This document shows, in pieces, positions 28,132 through 37,202 of a DNA stretch of 39,316 bases. The stretch is taken from the NCBI GenBank assembly GCA_902622705.1, contig CACNQT010000009.1, forward strand, positions 1-39,316. The letters are read 5' to 3'. The stretch is from an uncultured Prochlorococcus sp. (lineage in GTDB: Bacteria > Cyanobacteriota > Cyanobacteriia > PCC-6307 > Cyanobiaceae). Under the pieces are notes generated by a model, which did no database searches, was not told the DNA's origin, and was given only the letters and a program-made list of their open reading frames with translations. Position 1 is the first letter of the stretch. Each line of letters begins with the position of its first letter. Both the position numbers and the translations under genes were made by a program.

Positions 28132-29093
28132 ACTTAATATTTAAAAAAAAACCTTATAGCTTTAAGTTATCCACAAAAGTAGAAAATTCTAAAACCACTT
28201 ATCTTACAAAACTGGGTTGGATAATTAAATTAACAAGTAATAATAAAAAAATTGGGTTTGGAGAAGTTTCACCACTTCTAGAAGAAGATTTAAAAAAATG
28301 TGCAAAACAACTAAATATGATCCCTGAGAATGTAGAAGTATTTAATTTATCTGAACAAATAAATATTTTTCACCCATGCATTCAATCTGCAATAAATTCT
28401 GCATTAGCTGAGATAAATGGAAAAATAATTTTTAAAGAAAACTATGCCTTTGATGAAATTGATAAAACAGCCATACTTCTAAATTCTGAAAATGTAATTT
28501 CAGAGCTAAATGAAATTAAAAAAAGACAATCTAATATTGGAAAATCAGTAACCATAAAATGGAAAGTAGCATTAAGAGATAACAATGAGGAAGAAGCAAA
28601 TTTGGAAGAAATTTTAAGCCAAATAGGCAATAATTTTCAGTTAAGAATAGATGCTAATGGTTCTTGGGGGAGGAAGATAGCTAATAGATGGGCTGATATT
28701 TTGAAAGATAACAAAAATATAGATTGGTTAGAACAACCTCTCTGTGTTGATGATATTGAAGGAATGAAAGAACTCAACAAAAAAATCCCAATAGCCTTAG
28801 ACGAATCACTTTTAAAATGTCCAACTTTGATTGATGAGTGGAAGGGTTGGCAAATTCGAAGGCCTTCTCAAGAAAATAATCCAGTTAAGCTTTTAAGAGA
28901 ATTAGAAAATAAAAAAGCTTTAATATCTATAAGTACCTCATTTGAAACTGGAATAGGGAAGAGATGGCTTTATCATTTATCGTCTTTACAATTACAAGGA
29001 CCAACTCCAAAAGTTCCTGGTTTAGCAATGAATAAATTCCCTAATTCTTTTCTATTTTTAAATGAAGCAAAAAAGATATGGGATCAATTATGA
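28128..29093 (+). CDS. menC: o-Succinylbenzoate synthase
   Basis: This 321-residue enolase-superfamily enzyme dehydrates SHCHC to o-succinylbenzoate. The first catalytic lysine lies in IKWKVAL (K144, K146), the metal ligands in LRIDANGSW, WLEQPL and ALDESL. The second catalytic lysine, normally in a KP motif, is R245 here (QIRRPSQ). The gene overlaps menA and menE by ATGA on both sides, so pathway context strongly supports MenC. The arginine at 245 may be a lineage trait. Confidence 0.88.
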   Translation: MNLIFKKKPYSFKLSTKVENSKTTYLTKLGWIIKLTSNNKKIGFGEVSPLLEEDLKKCAKQLNMIPENVEVFNLSEQINIFHPCIQSAINSALAEINGKIIFKENYAFDEIDKTAILLNSENVISELNEIKKRQSNIGKSVTIKWKVALRDNNEEEANLEEILSQIGNNFQLRIDANGSWGRKIANRWADILKDNKNIDWLEQPLCVDDIEGMKELNKKIPIALDESLLKCPTLIDEWKGWQIRRPSQENNPVKLLRELENKKALISISTSFETGIGKRWLYHLSSLQLQGPTPKVPGLAMNKFPNSFLFLNEAKKIWDQL

Positions 29094-30292
29094 AAAATAA
29101 AATTCATACTATTGAAGTTGAAAATAATGAAACTCAATCTGTAGAGAAAATTATTGAAAAAATTAGAGAGAATAAAATTATTTATGTAAAAAACAAATTT
29201 TATAAATATGAAGATGTATTAGATTCAATTACTGAGCATGGGCCAGCAATTATCTTAAACAGTAGTGGTAGTTCTGGACAACCAAGACAATGTTTTCACC
29301 ATTTAAATAATCTTAAATTATCTGCAATTACATCAGGAAAATGGCTAATAGAGCAAGGATTTGAATTACAAAACTGCTTAATTTTAAATACTTTACCCCT
29401 GAACCATATAAGTGGATTAATGCCAATTTTTAGAAGTCAAACTTGGGGATGTGATTGTATTAATATTTCTCCGAATTTAATAAAAAAAACTAGAGAACTT
29501 TTACTTTTCACAATTAAGTCTAAAAAAAACAAAAAACACTTGATTACATCATTAGTACCTACACAATTACAAAGACTTTTAGCTAAAAAAGATGGTATTA
29601 GTTGGCTAAAAATTTTTGATCTAATTTGGGTAGGTGGAGCTTCAATTTCAAGCGAAACTGCAGAACAATGTATAGAAGAAAAAATAAAATTAGCACCTTG
29701 TTACGGCTCAACCGAAACAGCAGCAATGGTTACGAGTTTAAAACCAAAAGAATTCTTAATGGGTTTTAAAAATGTTGGAGAAATACTACCTGATACAAAA
29801 ATAAGAATTAACGCACAAGGATTAATCGAGATTAAATCAGCCAGAATTGGCATCGAAATAATAGACTCTTCAAAAACTAAAAATTTCAAAAATAAAAATG
29901 GGTGGTGGTGCACCAGTGATTTAGGTGAAATTAATCAAATCAATAATTCTTTATATTTAAACTTTCTTGGAAGAAGTGATAACGCTTTTAATTCAGGAGG
30001 AGAAATCGTTTTTCCAAAAGTAATTGAATCTCGATTAAATGATTTCATTATGAAAGAAAATATCCCAATTAATAAATTCAATATTTCAAAAGTATCCGAC
30101 AAATTATGGGGAAATAAAATCAAAATAATTGTTGAATATAAAGAACATACAAATAATAAAAATATTGAAAATTCATTAAATTTATTAAAAAAATTTTCTC
30201 AAAGTTGGCCTAAACATGAAAAACCTGAAAAGTGGATTGTTAAAAACAAAAATACCAGTACAGAAAAAATAAACTATAAATTTAAAAAATAA
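29090..30292 (+). CDS. menE: O-succinylbenzoate-CoA ligase
   Basis: This AMP-forming acyl-CoA ligase of about 400 residues activates o-succinylbenzoate. It has the phosphate-binding loop NSSGSSGQPRQ, PCYGSTETAAMV, WWCTSDLGE and the C-terminal catalytic lysine near STEKINYKF. An upstream ATG at 29078 is possible, but ATG 29090 forms the ATGA overlap with the menC stop and is the likelier start. It is the last gene of menA-menC-menE, 3 bases from the convergent thioesterase gene. Confidence 0.92.
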   Translation: MKNKIHTIEVENNETQSVEKIIEKIRENKIIYVKNKFYKYEDVLDSITEHGPAIILNSSGSSGQPRQCFHHLNNLKLSAITSGKWLIEQGFELQNCLILNTLPLNHISGLMPIFRSQTWGCDCINISPNLIKKTRELLLFTIKSKKNKKHLITSLVPTQLQRLLAKKDGISWLKIFDLIWVGGASISSETAEQCIEEKIKLAPCYGSTETAAMVTSLKPKEFLMGFKNVGEILPDTKIRINAQGLIEIKSARIGIEIIDSSKTKNFKNKNGWWCTSDLGEINQINNSLYLNFLGRSDNAFNSGGEIVFPKVIESRLNDFIMKENIPINKFNISKVSDKLWGNKIKIIVEYKEHTNNKNIENSLNLLKKFSQSWPKHEKPEKWIVKNKNTSTEKINYKFKK

Positions 30293-30295
30293 TAA

Positions 30296-30748
<453 letters not shown>

Positions 30749-30757
30749 TTAAAAAAC

Positions 30758-31945
30758 TTATCTATCAACAGATCCCATAATTACATCTATTGAGCCAAGG
30801 ATTGCCATAATATCGGCGATTTTTGCACCTTTAAGAATATGAGGCAAAATTTGCAAATTATTTAAATCAGCAGCTCTGATTTTAAATCTCCATGGAGTAA
30901 CTTCATTATTTCCTTGAATAAATACACCTATTTCACCTTTACCGGACTCTAATCTTGTATACAATTCTCCGTTAGGAATTTTAAAAGTTGGAGCAACCTT
31001 CTTAGCTACATATTGATAGTCAATACCAAATATTTCACTTTTCTTATCTTCAGTCGCCATTTTTTGAGCTTCTAAATTTTCTGTTGGACCTCCTGGAATC
31101 ATTTTGCAGGCTTGGCGAATTATGCTTAGTGATTGTCTCATCTCCTCGACTCTTACTCGATATCTCGCGTAACAATCACCTTCTTTTTCTGAAGCAATCT
31201 GCCAATCAAAATCGTCATAACATTCATAACTATCGATTTTCCTTAAATCCCAGGAAACTCCAGAAGCTCTAAGCATTGGCCCAGATAAAGACCAATTAAT
31301 TGCCTGGTCTCTTTGTATTGTTCCGAGACCTTCAATTCTTTTTCTAAAAATTGGATTATTTGTTATTAATTTTTCATATTCGTCTATCTTAGGGCCGAAC
31401 CAATCGCAAAAATCTATACATTTATCTAACCATCCATATGGAAGATCACATGCGACACCACCTATCCTAAAGAAATTATTATTTATTAGCCTTTGTCCAG
31501 TAGCAGCTTCCCAGAGGTCATAAATCATTTCTCTTTCTCTAAAAATATAGAAAAATGGAGTTTGAGCCCCTACGTCTGCTAAAAAAGGACCAAGCCACAA
31601 AAGATGATTAGCAATACGATTAAGTTCGAGCATAAGAACTCTGATGTAACTAGCTCTTTTAGGAACTGGAATATTAGCTAATCTTTCAGGAGCATTTACT
31701 ACAATAGCTTCATAAAACATTCCTGCTGCATAATCCATTCTGCTTACATAAGGGACATACATTACATTTGTCCTATTTTCAGCTATTTTTTCCATTCCTC
31801 TATGTAAATATCCAATTACTGGCTCACAATCAATGACATTCTCACCATCGAGAGTTACAACTAACCTTAAAACCCCATGCATTGAAGGATGGTGAGGGCC
31901 AAAATTGACCACCATTGGTTCTGTTCTAGTCTCTAGCTGAGCCAT
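30758..31945 (-). CDS. ndhH: NAD(P)H-quinone oxidoreductase subunit H (NDH-1 49 kDa)
   Basis: The 395-residue protein matches NdhH in full. It has [41 protein letters not shown], the central [16 protein letters not shown] and the C-terminal [13 protein letters not shown]. It lies in the hydrophilic connecting arm of the thylakoid NDH-1 complex, next to the quinone pocket, and serves respiration and cyclic electron flow. The start at 31945 gives the conserved [12 protein letters not shown]. It is divergent from rsmH across 38 bases. Confidence 0.98.
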   Translation of the reverse strand: MAQLETRTEPMVVNFGPHHPSMHGVLRLVVTLDGENVIDCEPVIGYLHRGMEKIAENRTNVMYVPYVSRMDYAAGMFYEAIVVNAPERLANIPVPKRASYIRVLMLELNRIANHLLWLGPFLADVGAQTPFFYIFREREMIYDLWEAATGQRLINNNFFRIGGVACDLPYGWLDKCIDFCDWFGPKIDEYEKLITNNPIFRKRIEGLGTIQRDQAINWSLSGPMLRASGVSWDLRKIDSYECYDDFDWQIASEKEGDCYARYRVRVEEMRQSLSIIRQACKMIPGGPTENLEAQKMATEDKKSEIFGIDYQYVAKKVAPTFKIPNGELYTRLESGKGEIGVFIQGNNEVTPWRFKIRAADLNNLQILPHILKGAKIADIMAILGSIDVIMGSVDR

Positions 31946-31983
31946 TCGAAATTTAACTTCTAAACAAATCTTAGTCGAAAGTT

Positions 31984-32886
31984 ATGCAAACTGACCTATC
32001 TGATTCATCTTTTTTCAATCATAAATCAGTTATGACAGATGAGATTATGGCCTCATTAGAACATTACCCTTTAATACATAACAACAAACTTAAAGGAATA
32101 GACGCAACTTTAGGAGGAGGCGGGCACTCTTATCATTTGTTGAGAAAATATTCGGATTTAAATATAATTGGACTTGATCAAGATCCATTCGCTAGAAAAT
32201 CAGCATCAAAAAAACTTGATGAATTTCAAAATAGGATTGATATTAGGGCTTCAAATTTTGCGGATTTTGTACCAAAAGAAAAAGTTTCTTTTGTAATTGC
32301 TGATCTTGGAGTAAATAGTAATCAAATTGATGACCCTAAAAGAGGATTTAGCTTCCAAAAAGATGGTCCACTTGATATGAGAATGAATCCTTTTCTTGAG
32401 GTTGATGCAGAGAAATTAATTGAGGCTTTAAATGAAAAAGATCTAGCTAACTTAATTTATAAATATGGAGATGAGAGATTATCAAGAAAAATTGCTAGGA
32501 AGATAAAAATGGATTTGAAGGAAAAGGGGAAATATTCTGGGACAAAAGAGTTAGCTTATTCTATCGCGGGCTGCTTCCCACCAAAACAAAGATATAAAAA
32601 AATACACCCAGCAACAAGAACATTTCAAGCACTAAGAATTGCCGTTAATAAAGAAATTGACGTATTAGAAAAATTTTTGAAAGTTGTTCCTGAATGGCTT
32701 TTACCGGGAGGAATTATTTCTATTATTAGTTTTCATTCCCTGGAGGATAGGTTAATTAAAAGTTCTTTTAAAAATGATCAAAGACTAAAAAACCTAACAA
32801 AAAAGCCAATAACTCCTTCCATACAAGAAGTCGAACTAAATAAAAGAGCTAGAAGTGGAAAATTAAGAATTGCTCAATTAAATTAA
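31984..32886 (+). CDS. rsmH: 16S rRNA (cytosine-1402-N4)-methyltransferase
   Basis: RsmH (MraW) uses SAM to methylate C1402 in the decoding centre. The 300-residue product has HKSVMTDEIM at the N terminus, the SAM loop GIDATLGGGGHSYHLL, DLGVNSNQIDDPKRGFSF and the C-terminal IISFHSLEDRL with RARSGKLRIAQ. The ATG at 31984 gives a short and plausible leader peptide. It is not in a dcw-type cell-division cluster, as is common in cyanobacteria. Confidence 0.97.
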   Translation: MQTDLSDSSFFNHKSVMTDEIMASLEHYPLIHNNKLKGIDATLGGGGHSYHLLRKYSDLNIIGLDQDPFARKSASKKLDEFQNRIDIRASNFADFVPKEKVSFVIADLGVNSNQIDDPKRGFSFQKDGPLDMRMNPFLEVDAEKLIEALNEKDLANLIYKYGDERLSRKIARKIKMDLKEKGKYSGTKELAYSIAGCFPPKQRYKKIHPATRTFQALRIAVNKEIDVLEKFLKVVPEWLLPGGIISIISFHSLEDRLIKSSFKNDQRLKNLTKKPITPSIQEVELNKRARSGKLRIAQLN

Positions 32887-32900
32887 AGAGCCAATAGTTT

Positions 32901-34046
32901 CTAACGTAATGATTTGATCGTATTTGTAAGAATATGAATTGCTTGTTTTATATCGTCTGAGTTAGTGCTTAATCCAATACTTAACCTTATTGAAGATTCT
33001 GCTTCTCTAAAAGATCTACCCAAGGCTAGTAAAACATGAGATGGTTCACCATTACTGCATGCAGATCCACTAGAACAAATTATTTTAGATTTTAAAAGTT
33101 TATGAAACTTTGCTCCGTTTAAATCCAATACAGTCAAGTTTAAATTATGAGGTAATCTTTTTTCTATGGAGCCATTAATTAATAAACCAGAATTATTTTC
33201 TAACAAACCCTCTAAAAGATTATTTCTGTATAAACGTAATTTCTCAGCATTATTTTTTTGATTAAAAACTGCTATCTCTATTGCTTTAGCAAAGCCAACT
33301 ACTAAAGGAAGAGGTAATGTACCAGACCTTAGACCATATTCCTGACCTCCTCCAAAAATTAAAGGCTCAAGATTAATTCCTTCATCAACTAAGAGAAGTC
33401 CTATCCCTTTGGGACCATATATTTTGTGAGAACTCATTGTAATCATATTTACATCTGATAAAAGATTGTCTAACTCGATATAACCTAAACATTGTGCGAA
33501 ATCAGAGTGAAAAGTTATTCCACGAGATTTACATATTTTTGAAATATTCTCTATGGGCTGAATAACTCCTATTTCGTTATTTGCCAACATGACACTAACC
33601 AGAAATGTATCTTCTCTTATATTTTTTTTGAATTGTTCTTCCGAAATTAAGCCATCTTTCTCAGGATTAATTTCTGTAACCAAAAATCCCTCTTTTTTTA
33701 ATTGGTTGAGGGGATCTAAAACAGCTTTATGCTCCGTTTTTAAGGTAATAATATGTCCAAAATTTCCTGTTTTTTTATGATAATTTCTAGCAAAGCCTAA
33801 TAAAGCTAAGTTATTAGATTCTGTTGCCCCACTTGTAAAAATAACTTTTTTATTCTTAAGAAATAAATTTTGTTCTATTTTTTCTCTTGAGGCCTCCAAT
33901 ATAGCGCTTGCGTTGATACCCGCCAAATTAGATTTGCTTGCAGGATTAGAAAATATCTCACTCCAAAAAGGCTTCATAGAATCAACAACATCTTTAGAGC
34001 AAGGAGTTGAAGATTGATAGTCTAGTAGTATAGGAGTTGATAGCAT
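32901..34046 (-). CDS. Cysteine desulfurase, IscS/NifS family
   Basis: The 381-residue PLP enzyme has FTSGATESNNLAL, the PLP histidine/aspartate region HSDFAQ, the lysine K208 in MSSHKIYGPKG and the active cysteine C330 in CSSGSACSNGEPSHV. It removes sulfur from cysteine for Fe-S cluster and thio-cofactor synthesis. The SGSACS active-site loop matches the class I (NifS/IscS) form, not SufS. A scaffold partner is not adjacent. It ends 14 bases from rsmH (convergent). Confidence 0.93.
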   Translation of the reverse strand: MLSTPILLDYQSSTPCSKDVVDSMKPFWSEIFSNPASKSNLAGINASAILEASREKIEQNLFLKNKKVIFTSGATESNNLALLGFARNYHKKTGNFGHIITLKTEHKAVLDPLNQLKKEGFLVTEINPEKDGLISEEQFKKNIREDTFLVSVMLANNEIGVIQPIENISKICKSRGITFHSDFAQCLGYIELDNLLSDVNMITMSSHKIYGPKGIGLLLVDEGINLEPLIFGGGQEYGLRSGTLPLPLVVGFAKAIEIAVFNQKNNAEKLRLYRNNLLEGLLENNSGLLINGSIEKRLPHNLNLTVLDLNGAKFHKLLKSKIICSSGSACSNGEPSHVLLALGRSFREAESSIRLSIGLSTNSDDIKQAIHILTNTIKSLR

Positions 34047-34105
34047 TCTTTTTAGTATATAAAATTCTCATTATTACTAGAAAATCAAATTCAAGAATTT
34101 AAAAA

Positions 34106-34834
34106 ATGAATAAAATTAATCAAATAAATAATGAACCAGTAAGAAAATCAAGAATTTTATTAGTTGATGATGAGCCTGGTTTAAGAACAGCTGTTAAAAC
34201 ATTTCTAGAAGATGAAGGCTTTGAAATATTTATTGCAGTTGATGGAGAGGATGGTTGGGAAAAAGCTCAAACAATTTTTCCCGATTTGATAATTAGCGAT
34301 ATTATGATGCCCCGAGCAAACGGTTATGCTTTATTAGAAAAAATAAGAGAGGATGAAAAATTAGGAGGAACTCCAGTTATTTTTCTAACTGCAAAAGGAA
34401 TGACCCTCGACAGAACAGAAGGTTATCTTGCAGGAGTTGATGATTATATTTCCAAACCTTTCGACCCCGATGAATTAGCTGCAAGAGTTAAAAATGTAAT
34501 CAATAGACAAGAACGTTTACTAAAAGAAGCAGCACGATTCGCAGATATCGATGTAAGCAAAATGGCGAAGCAAATTACTGAAATAAAATCTATGCTGACA
34601 GACCAAAATCCTACTAATTCAGAAAGTAAGATAAATCTTCCTAGTTTCACTCCAAGAGAAGCAAGTGTACTTCAACTGGTAGCAGAAGGATTAATGAACA
34701 AGGAAATTGCAAGAAAGCTTGAAACATCTATTAGAAATGTTGAAAAATATGTAAGTAGACTTTTTATTAAGACAGGTACATCTAGCCGAACCGAATTAGT
34801 CCGTTATGCACTTGAAAATCATTTAGTAATATAA
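34106..34834 (+). CDS. Two-component response regulator, receiver plus LuxR/NarL-type HTH
   Basis: The 242-residue protein has a receiver domain (about 15-135) with D21/D22, phospho-acceptor D65, T95 and K117 in SKPFDP. After a linker comes a LuxR-type helix-turn-helix (about 178-242; FTPREASVLQLVAEGLMNKEIARKL). All phospho-site residues are intact. It resembles the chloroplast-encoded Ycf29 type, but I cannot name a specific cyanobacterial regulator. No histidine kinase is adjacent. It is divergent from the cysteine desulfurase and ends one base from chlM. Confidence 0.9.
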   Translation: MNKINQINNEPVRKSRILLVDDEPGLRTAVKTFLEDEGFEIFIAVDGEDGWEKAQTIFPDLIISDIMMPRANGYALLEKIREDEKLGGTPVIFLTAKGMTLDRTEGYLAGVDDYISKPFDPDELAARVKNVINRQERLLKEAARFADIDVSKMAKQITEIKSMLTDQNPTNSESKINLPSFTPREASVLQLVAEGLMNKEIARKLETSIRNVEKYVSRLFIKTGTSSRTELVRYALENHLVI

Positions 34835-34835
34835 A

Positions 34836-35537
34836 TTATTTAATTTTTTCGAATTCAATTAGTTTTGAAAAATAAAAAGGAGCTTGATTTAATTTCTTTT
34901 GAACGACTTTAAATCCTTTTTCTTTGGCAGCATTAATAATTCCCTTCTCTTTCAATGTATAGGCTCTTGTAGTTTTACTTGGCCCAGGAAATAATTTCCC
35001 AATATTTTTTAAAACAGCAAGAACTGGGGTATATGGGGCAAAGCTTACGATAAGTTTTTCTTTGCTTAAGTCACACAGATGTTGGACCATTTCCTCTGCG
35101 ACTGGTTGAGGATAATGAATAAACACATCCAAACAAACCACAACGTCAAATAACCCTTTTAATTTTTCCAAATCACAGACTTCATATTTAATCCTACCTT
35201 GATTCAAACCTAATTCATTAATGCGTTTCTTTGCTTCTTTAATCATTTCAGAAGAAATATCGCTTACCTGTAATTCTTTTATACCTAGTCTAAGTAATGG
35301 TATTGATAGACTTCCAACACCACATCCTGCATCACAATAACTTTTTTTTGTTAGTTCAGGATAATCTTTGATGTATGAGACTACATCATCTACAGTTTTT
35401 TGATGTCCTTTCCTAATATTTTTCTGAACTGTATTAATTTCATCAGACTTGCTATAAATTTTATTCCATCTTTCAAAACCAGTACCATTAAAATATTCCC
35501 TAACTTCACTTTTTTCGATAATCTTATTTGACGGCAT
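34836..35537 (-). CDS. chlM: Magnesium-protoporphyrin IX methyltransferase
   Basis: The 233-residue SAM-dependent methyltransferase has YFNGTGFERWNKIY at the N terminus, SYCDAGCGVGSLSIPLLRLG for SAM binding, and VVCLDVFIHYPQ with FAPYTPVLAVLKNIGKLFPGPSKTTRAY as the ChlM/BchM signature. It methylates Mg-protoporphyrin IX in chlorophyll synthesis at the thylakoid or envelope membrane. Together with menA and ndhH it marks the organism as an oxygenic phototroph. It is divergent from purE across 89 bases. Confidence 0.96.
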   Translation of the reverse strand: MPSNKIIEKSEVREYFNGTGFERWNKIYSKSDEINTVQKNIRKGHQKTVDDVVSYIKDYPELTKKSYCDAGCGVGSLSIPLLRLGIKELQVSDISSEMIKEAKKRINELGLNQGRIKYEVCDLEKLKGLFDVVVCLDVFIHYPQPVAEEMVQHLCDLSKEKLIVSFAPYTPVLAVLKNIGKLFPGPSKTTRAYTLKEKGIINAAKEKGFKVVQKKLNQAPFYFSKLIEFEKIK

Positions 35538-35626
35538 AATATTCTATGAAAATTTCTTCTTTTTATACTAACCAACTGGCGCCAAATTAATTGCACGCCA
35601 TTATAGGAAAGAATTGATTTGTTATT

Positions 35627-36163
35627 TTGTCAGAATTGAATTCCAAAGATATTTATAAAATCGCTGTCATAATGGGTAGTGATTCAGATCTAAAAACACT
35701 GAAACCTGCTATTGACATTTTAAGAGAATTTGGAATAAAAACTGAAGTTTGTATACTTTCTGCCCATCGAACACCTATTGAAATGATGGAATATGCAAAA
35801 AATGCAGAATCAGAAAAGATTAAAGTAATAATTGCCGGTGCTGGTGGTGCTGCTCATCTTCCAGGAATGCTAGCATCAATAACTTGCATTCCTGTAATCG
35901 GAGTACCAGTAGAGAGTAAGACACTTAAGGGGATTGATTCTCTTTTATCAATTGTTCAAATGCCAGCAGGGATACCAGTAGCAACAGTTGCAATTAATGG
36001 AGGACAAAATGCTGGATTATTAGCAATTGGGATGATCAGTTTATTTGATGAATCTATGAAAGAAAATTTAAAAAAATTTAGAGATAATCTTCATAAACAG
36101 GTAAGAACTAAAAATAGTAAGTTATCAACTATTGGACCTGACAATTATCTTCAAAATAAATGA
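35627..36163 (+). CDS. purE: N5-carboxyaminoimidazole ribonucleotide mutase (PurE)
   Basis: The 178-residue class I PurE has IAVIMGSDSDLKTL, ILSAHRTPIEMMEYA and the loop AGAGGAAHLPGMLAS, all typical. It converts N5-CAIR to CAIR in purine synthesis. The start is a TTG at 35627: the in-frame TGA at 35615-35617 leaves room for no ATG upstream, and the first downstream ATG (within the VIMGSDSD motif) would remove the first beta strand. A GGAAAG lies further upstream at about 35607, so ribosome binding looks weak. Confidence 0.94.
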   Translation: MSELNSKDIYKIAVIMGSDSDLKTLKPAIDILREFGIKTEVCILSAHRTPIEMMEYAKNAESEKIKVIIAGAGGAAHLPGMLASITCIPVIGVPVESKTLKGIDSLLSIVQMPAGIPVATVAINGGQNAGLLAIGMISLFDESMKENLKKFRDNLHKQVRTKNSKLSTIGPDNYLQNK

Positions 36164-36177
36164 AGTAATATTTTCTA

Positions 36178-36801
36178 TTAGGCCTTGTTAAGAAAGTTTT
36201 CTTTTTTAAGGTAGTTGATAACTTTCTCAACGGAATCATTTAAATCTAACGAACCTGTATCAACAACAATTTCGGGATTATGAGGCGCTTCATATGGACT
36301 AGAAATCCCTGTAAATTCCTTAATTTCACCCAAACGCGCTTTCTTGTAAAGACCTTTAGTATCCCTATTTTCGCAAACTGTGATATCAGCAGCACAATAA
36401 ACTTCAATAAAATCCTTTGATCCAATAATTTTTCTCACTTTATCTCTATCGCTAATAAATGGTGAAACGAATGCTGTAATAGTTATTATCCCAGCATTCA
36501 TAAATAAATTCGCAACTTCTCCAATTCTTCGTATATTTTCTTCTCTATCTTCATCCGAAAAGCCAAGATCTTTACATAAACCGTGTCTAATGTTATCTCC
36601 ATCCAAAACATAAGTTGAAAAACCATCTAAGTGTAAAACTTCATTTAAAGCGTTAGCTAAAGTACTTTTACCAGAGCCAGATAAACCTGTAAACCAGATA
36701 ACCATTCCTTTATGACCTCTCATTTTCTCTAACTTTTCTCTATCAATTGTTAAATTGTGCCACTTTATATTGGTTGACTTTGTTTGATCTTGTTCTTTCA
36801 T
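36178..36801 (-). CDS. cysC: Adenylylsulfate kinase
   Basis: APS kinase makes PAPS from APS and ATP in sulfate assimilation. The protein has IWFTGLSGSGKSTLANAL (Walker A), LDGDNIRHGL, the FVSPFISDRDKVRKI lid region and DTKGLYKKAR. The ATG at 36801 is preferred over a TTG five codons upstream (36816), because it gives MKEQDQTKSTNIKWH, close to the family start. The length of about 207 residues is normal. It follows the SUI1 gene on the same strand. Confidence 0.95.
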   Translation of the reverse strand: MKEQDQTKSTNIKWHNLTIDREKLEKMRGHKGMVIWFTGLSGSGKSTLANALNEVLHLDGFSTYVLDGDNIRHGLCKDLGFSDEDREENIRRIGEVANLFMNAGIITITAFVSPFISDRDKVRKIIGSKDFIEVYCAADITVCENRDTKGLYKKARLGEIKEFTGISSPYEAPHNPEIVVDTGSLDLNDSVEKVINYLKKENFLNKA

Positions 36802-36842
36802 TATTTGGATCACCAAAATTAAAACCTATCCTAACCCTTGCT

Positions 36843-37154
36843 TTATAAATTATGAAATCCCTCTTTACGAAGAAACTCAATTGATTTCGATACCATATCT
36901 CCCTGTAACTGGATATTTCTATCAATTAATGTTCCTCCAGTACCACAAAAAACTTTAATTTTTTTTAGTAATTCTTTTAATAAGATTTCATCCTCAGTTC
37001 CTAACCCTCTAATTAAAGTTATAGTCTTACCCTTTTTACCTTTTTTTTGTTTTGAAATATTTATTTTTGATTCTTTATCAAAAGCATTTACCCTAATTGT
37101 TTTTTCAGATATTTTTTCTTGATTATCAAATTCGATCCAATTCTTTTTTCCCAT
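36843..37154 (-). CDS. SUI1/eIF1-like translation factor (YciH family)
   Basis: This 103-residue protein has the SUI1 fold pattern: GKTITLIRGLGTEDEILLKEL, then KKIKVFCGTGGTLIDRNIQLQGD and a C-terminal helix. The N-terminal third is a basic linker (SKQKKGKKGK). Bacterial YciH proteins resemble eukaryotic initiation factor 1 and can influence initiation fidelity in vitro; the cellular role is unsettled. It is upstream of cysC in a probable two-gene transcript and divergent from trpB over 48 bases. Confidence 0.9.
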   Translation of the reverse strand: MGKKNWIEFDNQEKISEKTIRVNAFDKESKINISKQKKGKKGKTITLIRGLGTEDEILLKELLKKIKVFCGTGGTLIDRNIQLQGDMVSKSIEFLRKEGFHNL

Positions 37155-37163
37155 TATTTTAAA

Positions 37164-37169
37164 TATAAT
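37164..37169 (+). promoter_or_regulatory. Possible -10 box for trpB
   Basis: A perfect TATAAT lies about 34 bases before the trpB GTG, in a 48-base divergent spacer between the SUI1 gene and trpB. The -35 position would fall within the SUI1 gene start. It is a weak prediction in AT-rich DNA but well placed for the start of a short leader. Confidence 0.3.
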
Positions 37170-37202
37170 CTATAGTTAGTTAATACTTATTCTATAGAAA
37201 AA

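Noticed and set aside
29078..29080. ATG as start of menE
   Set aside because: The ATG at 29090 forms the ATGA overlap with the menC stop, matching the menA/menC junction, and is the more likely start.
36743..36925. 60-residue - strand frame across the SUI1-cysC junction
   Set aside because: It overlaps both genes out of frame and has no family pattern.
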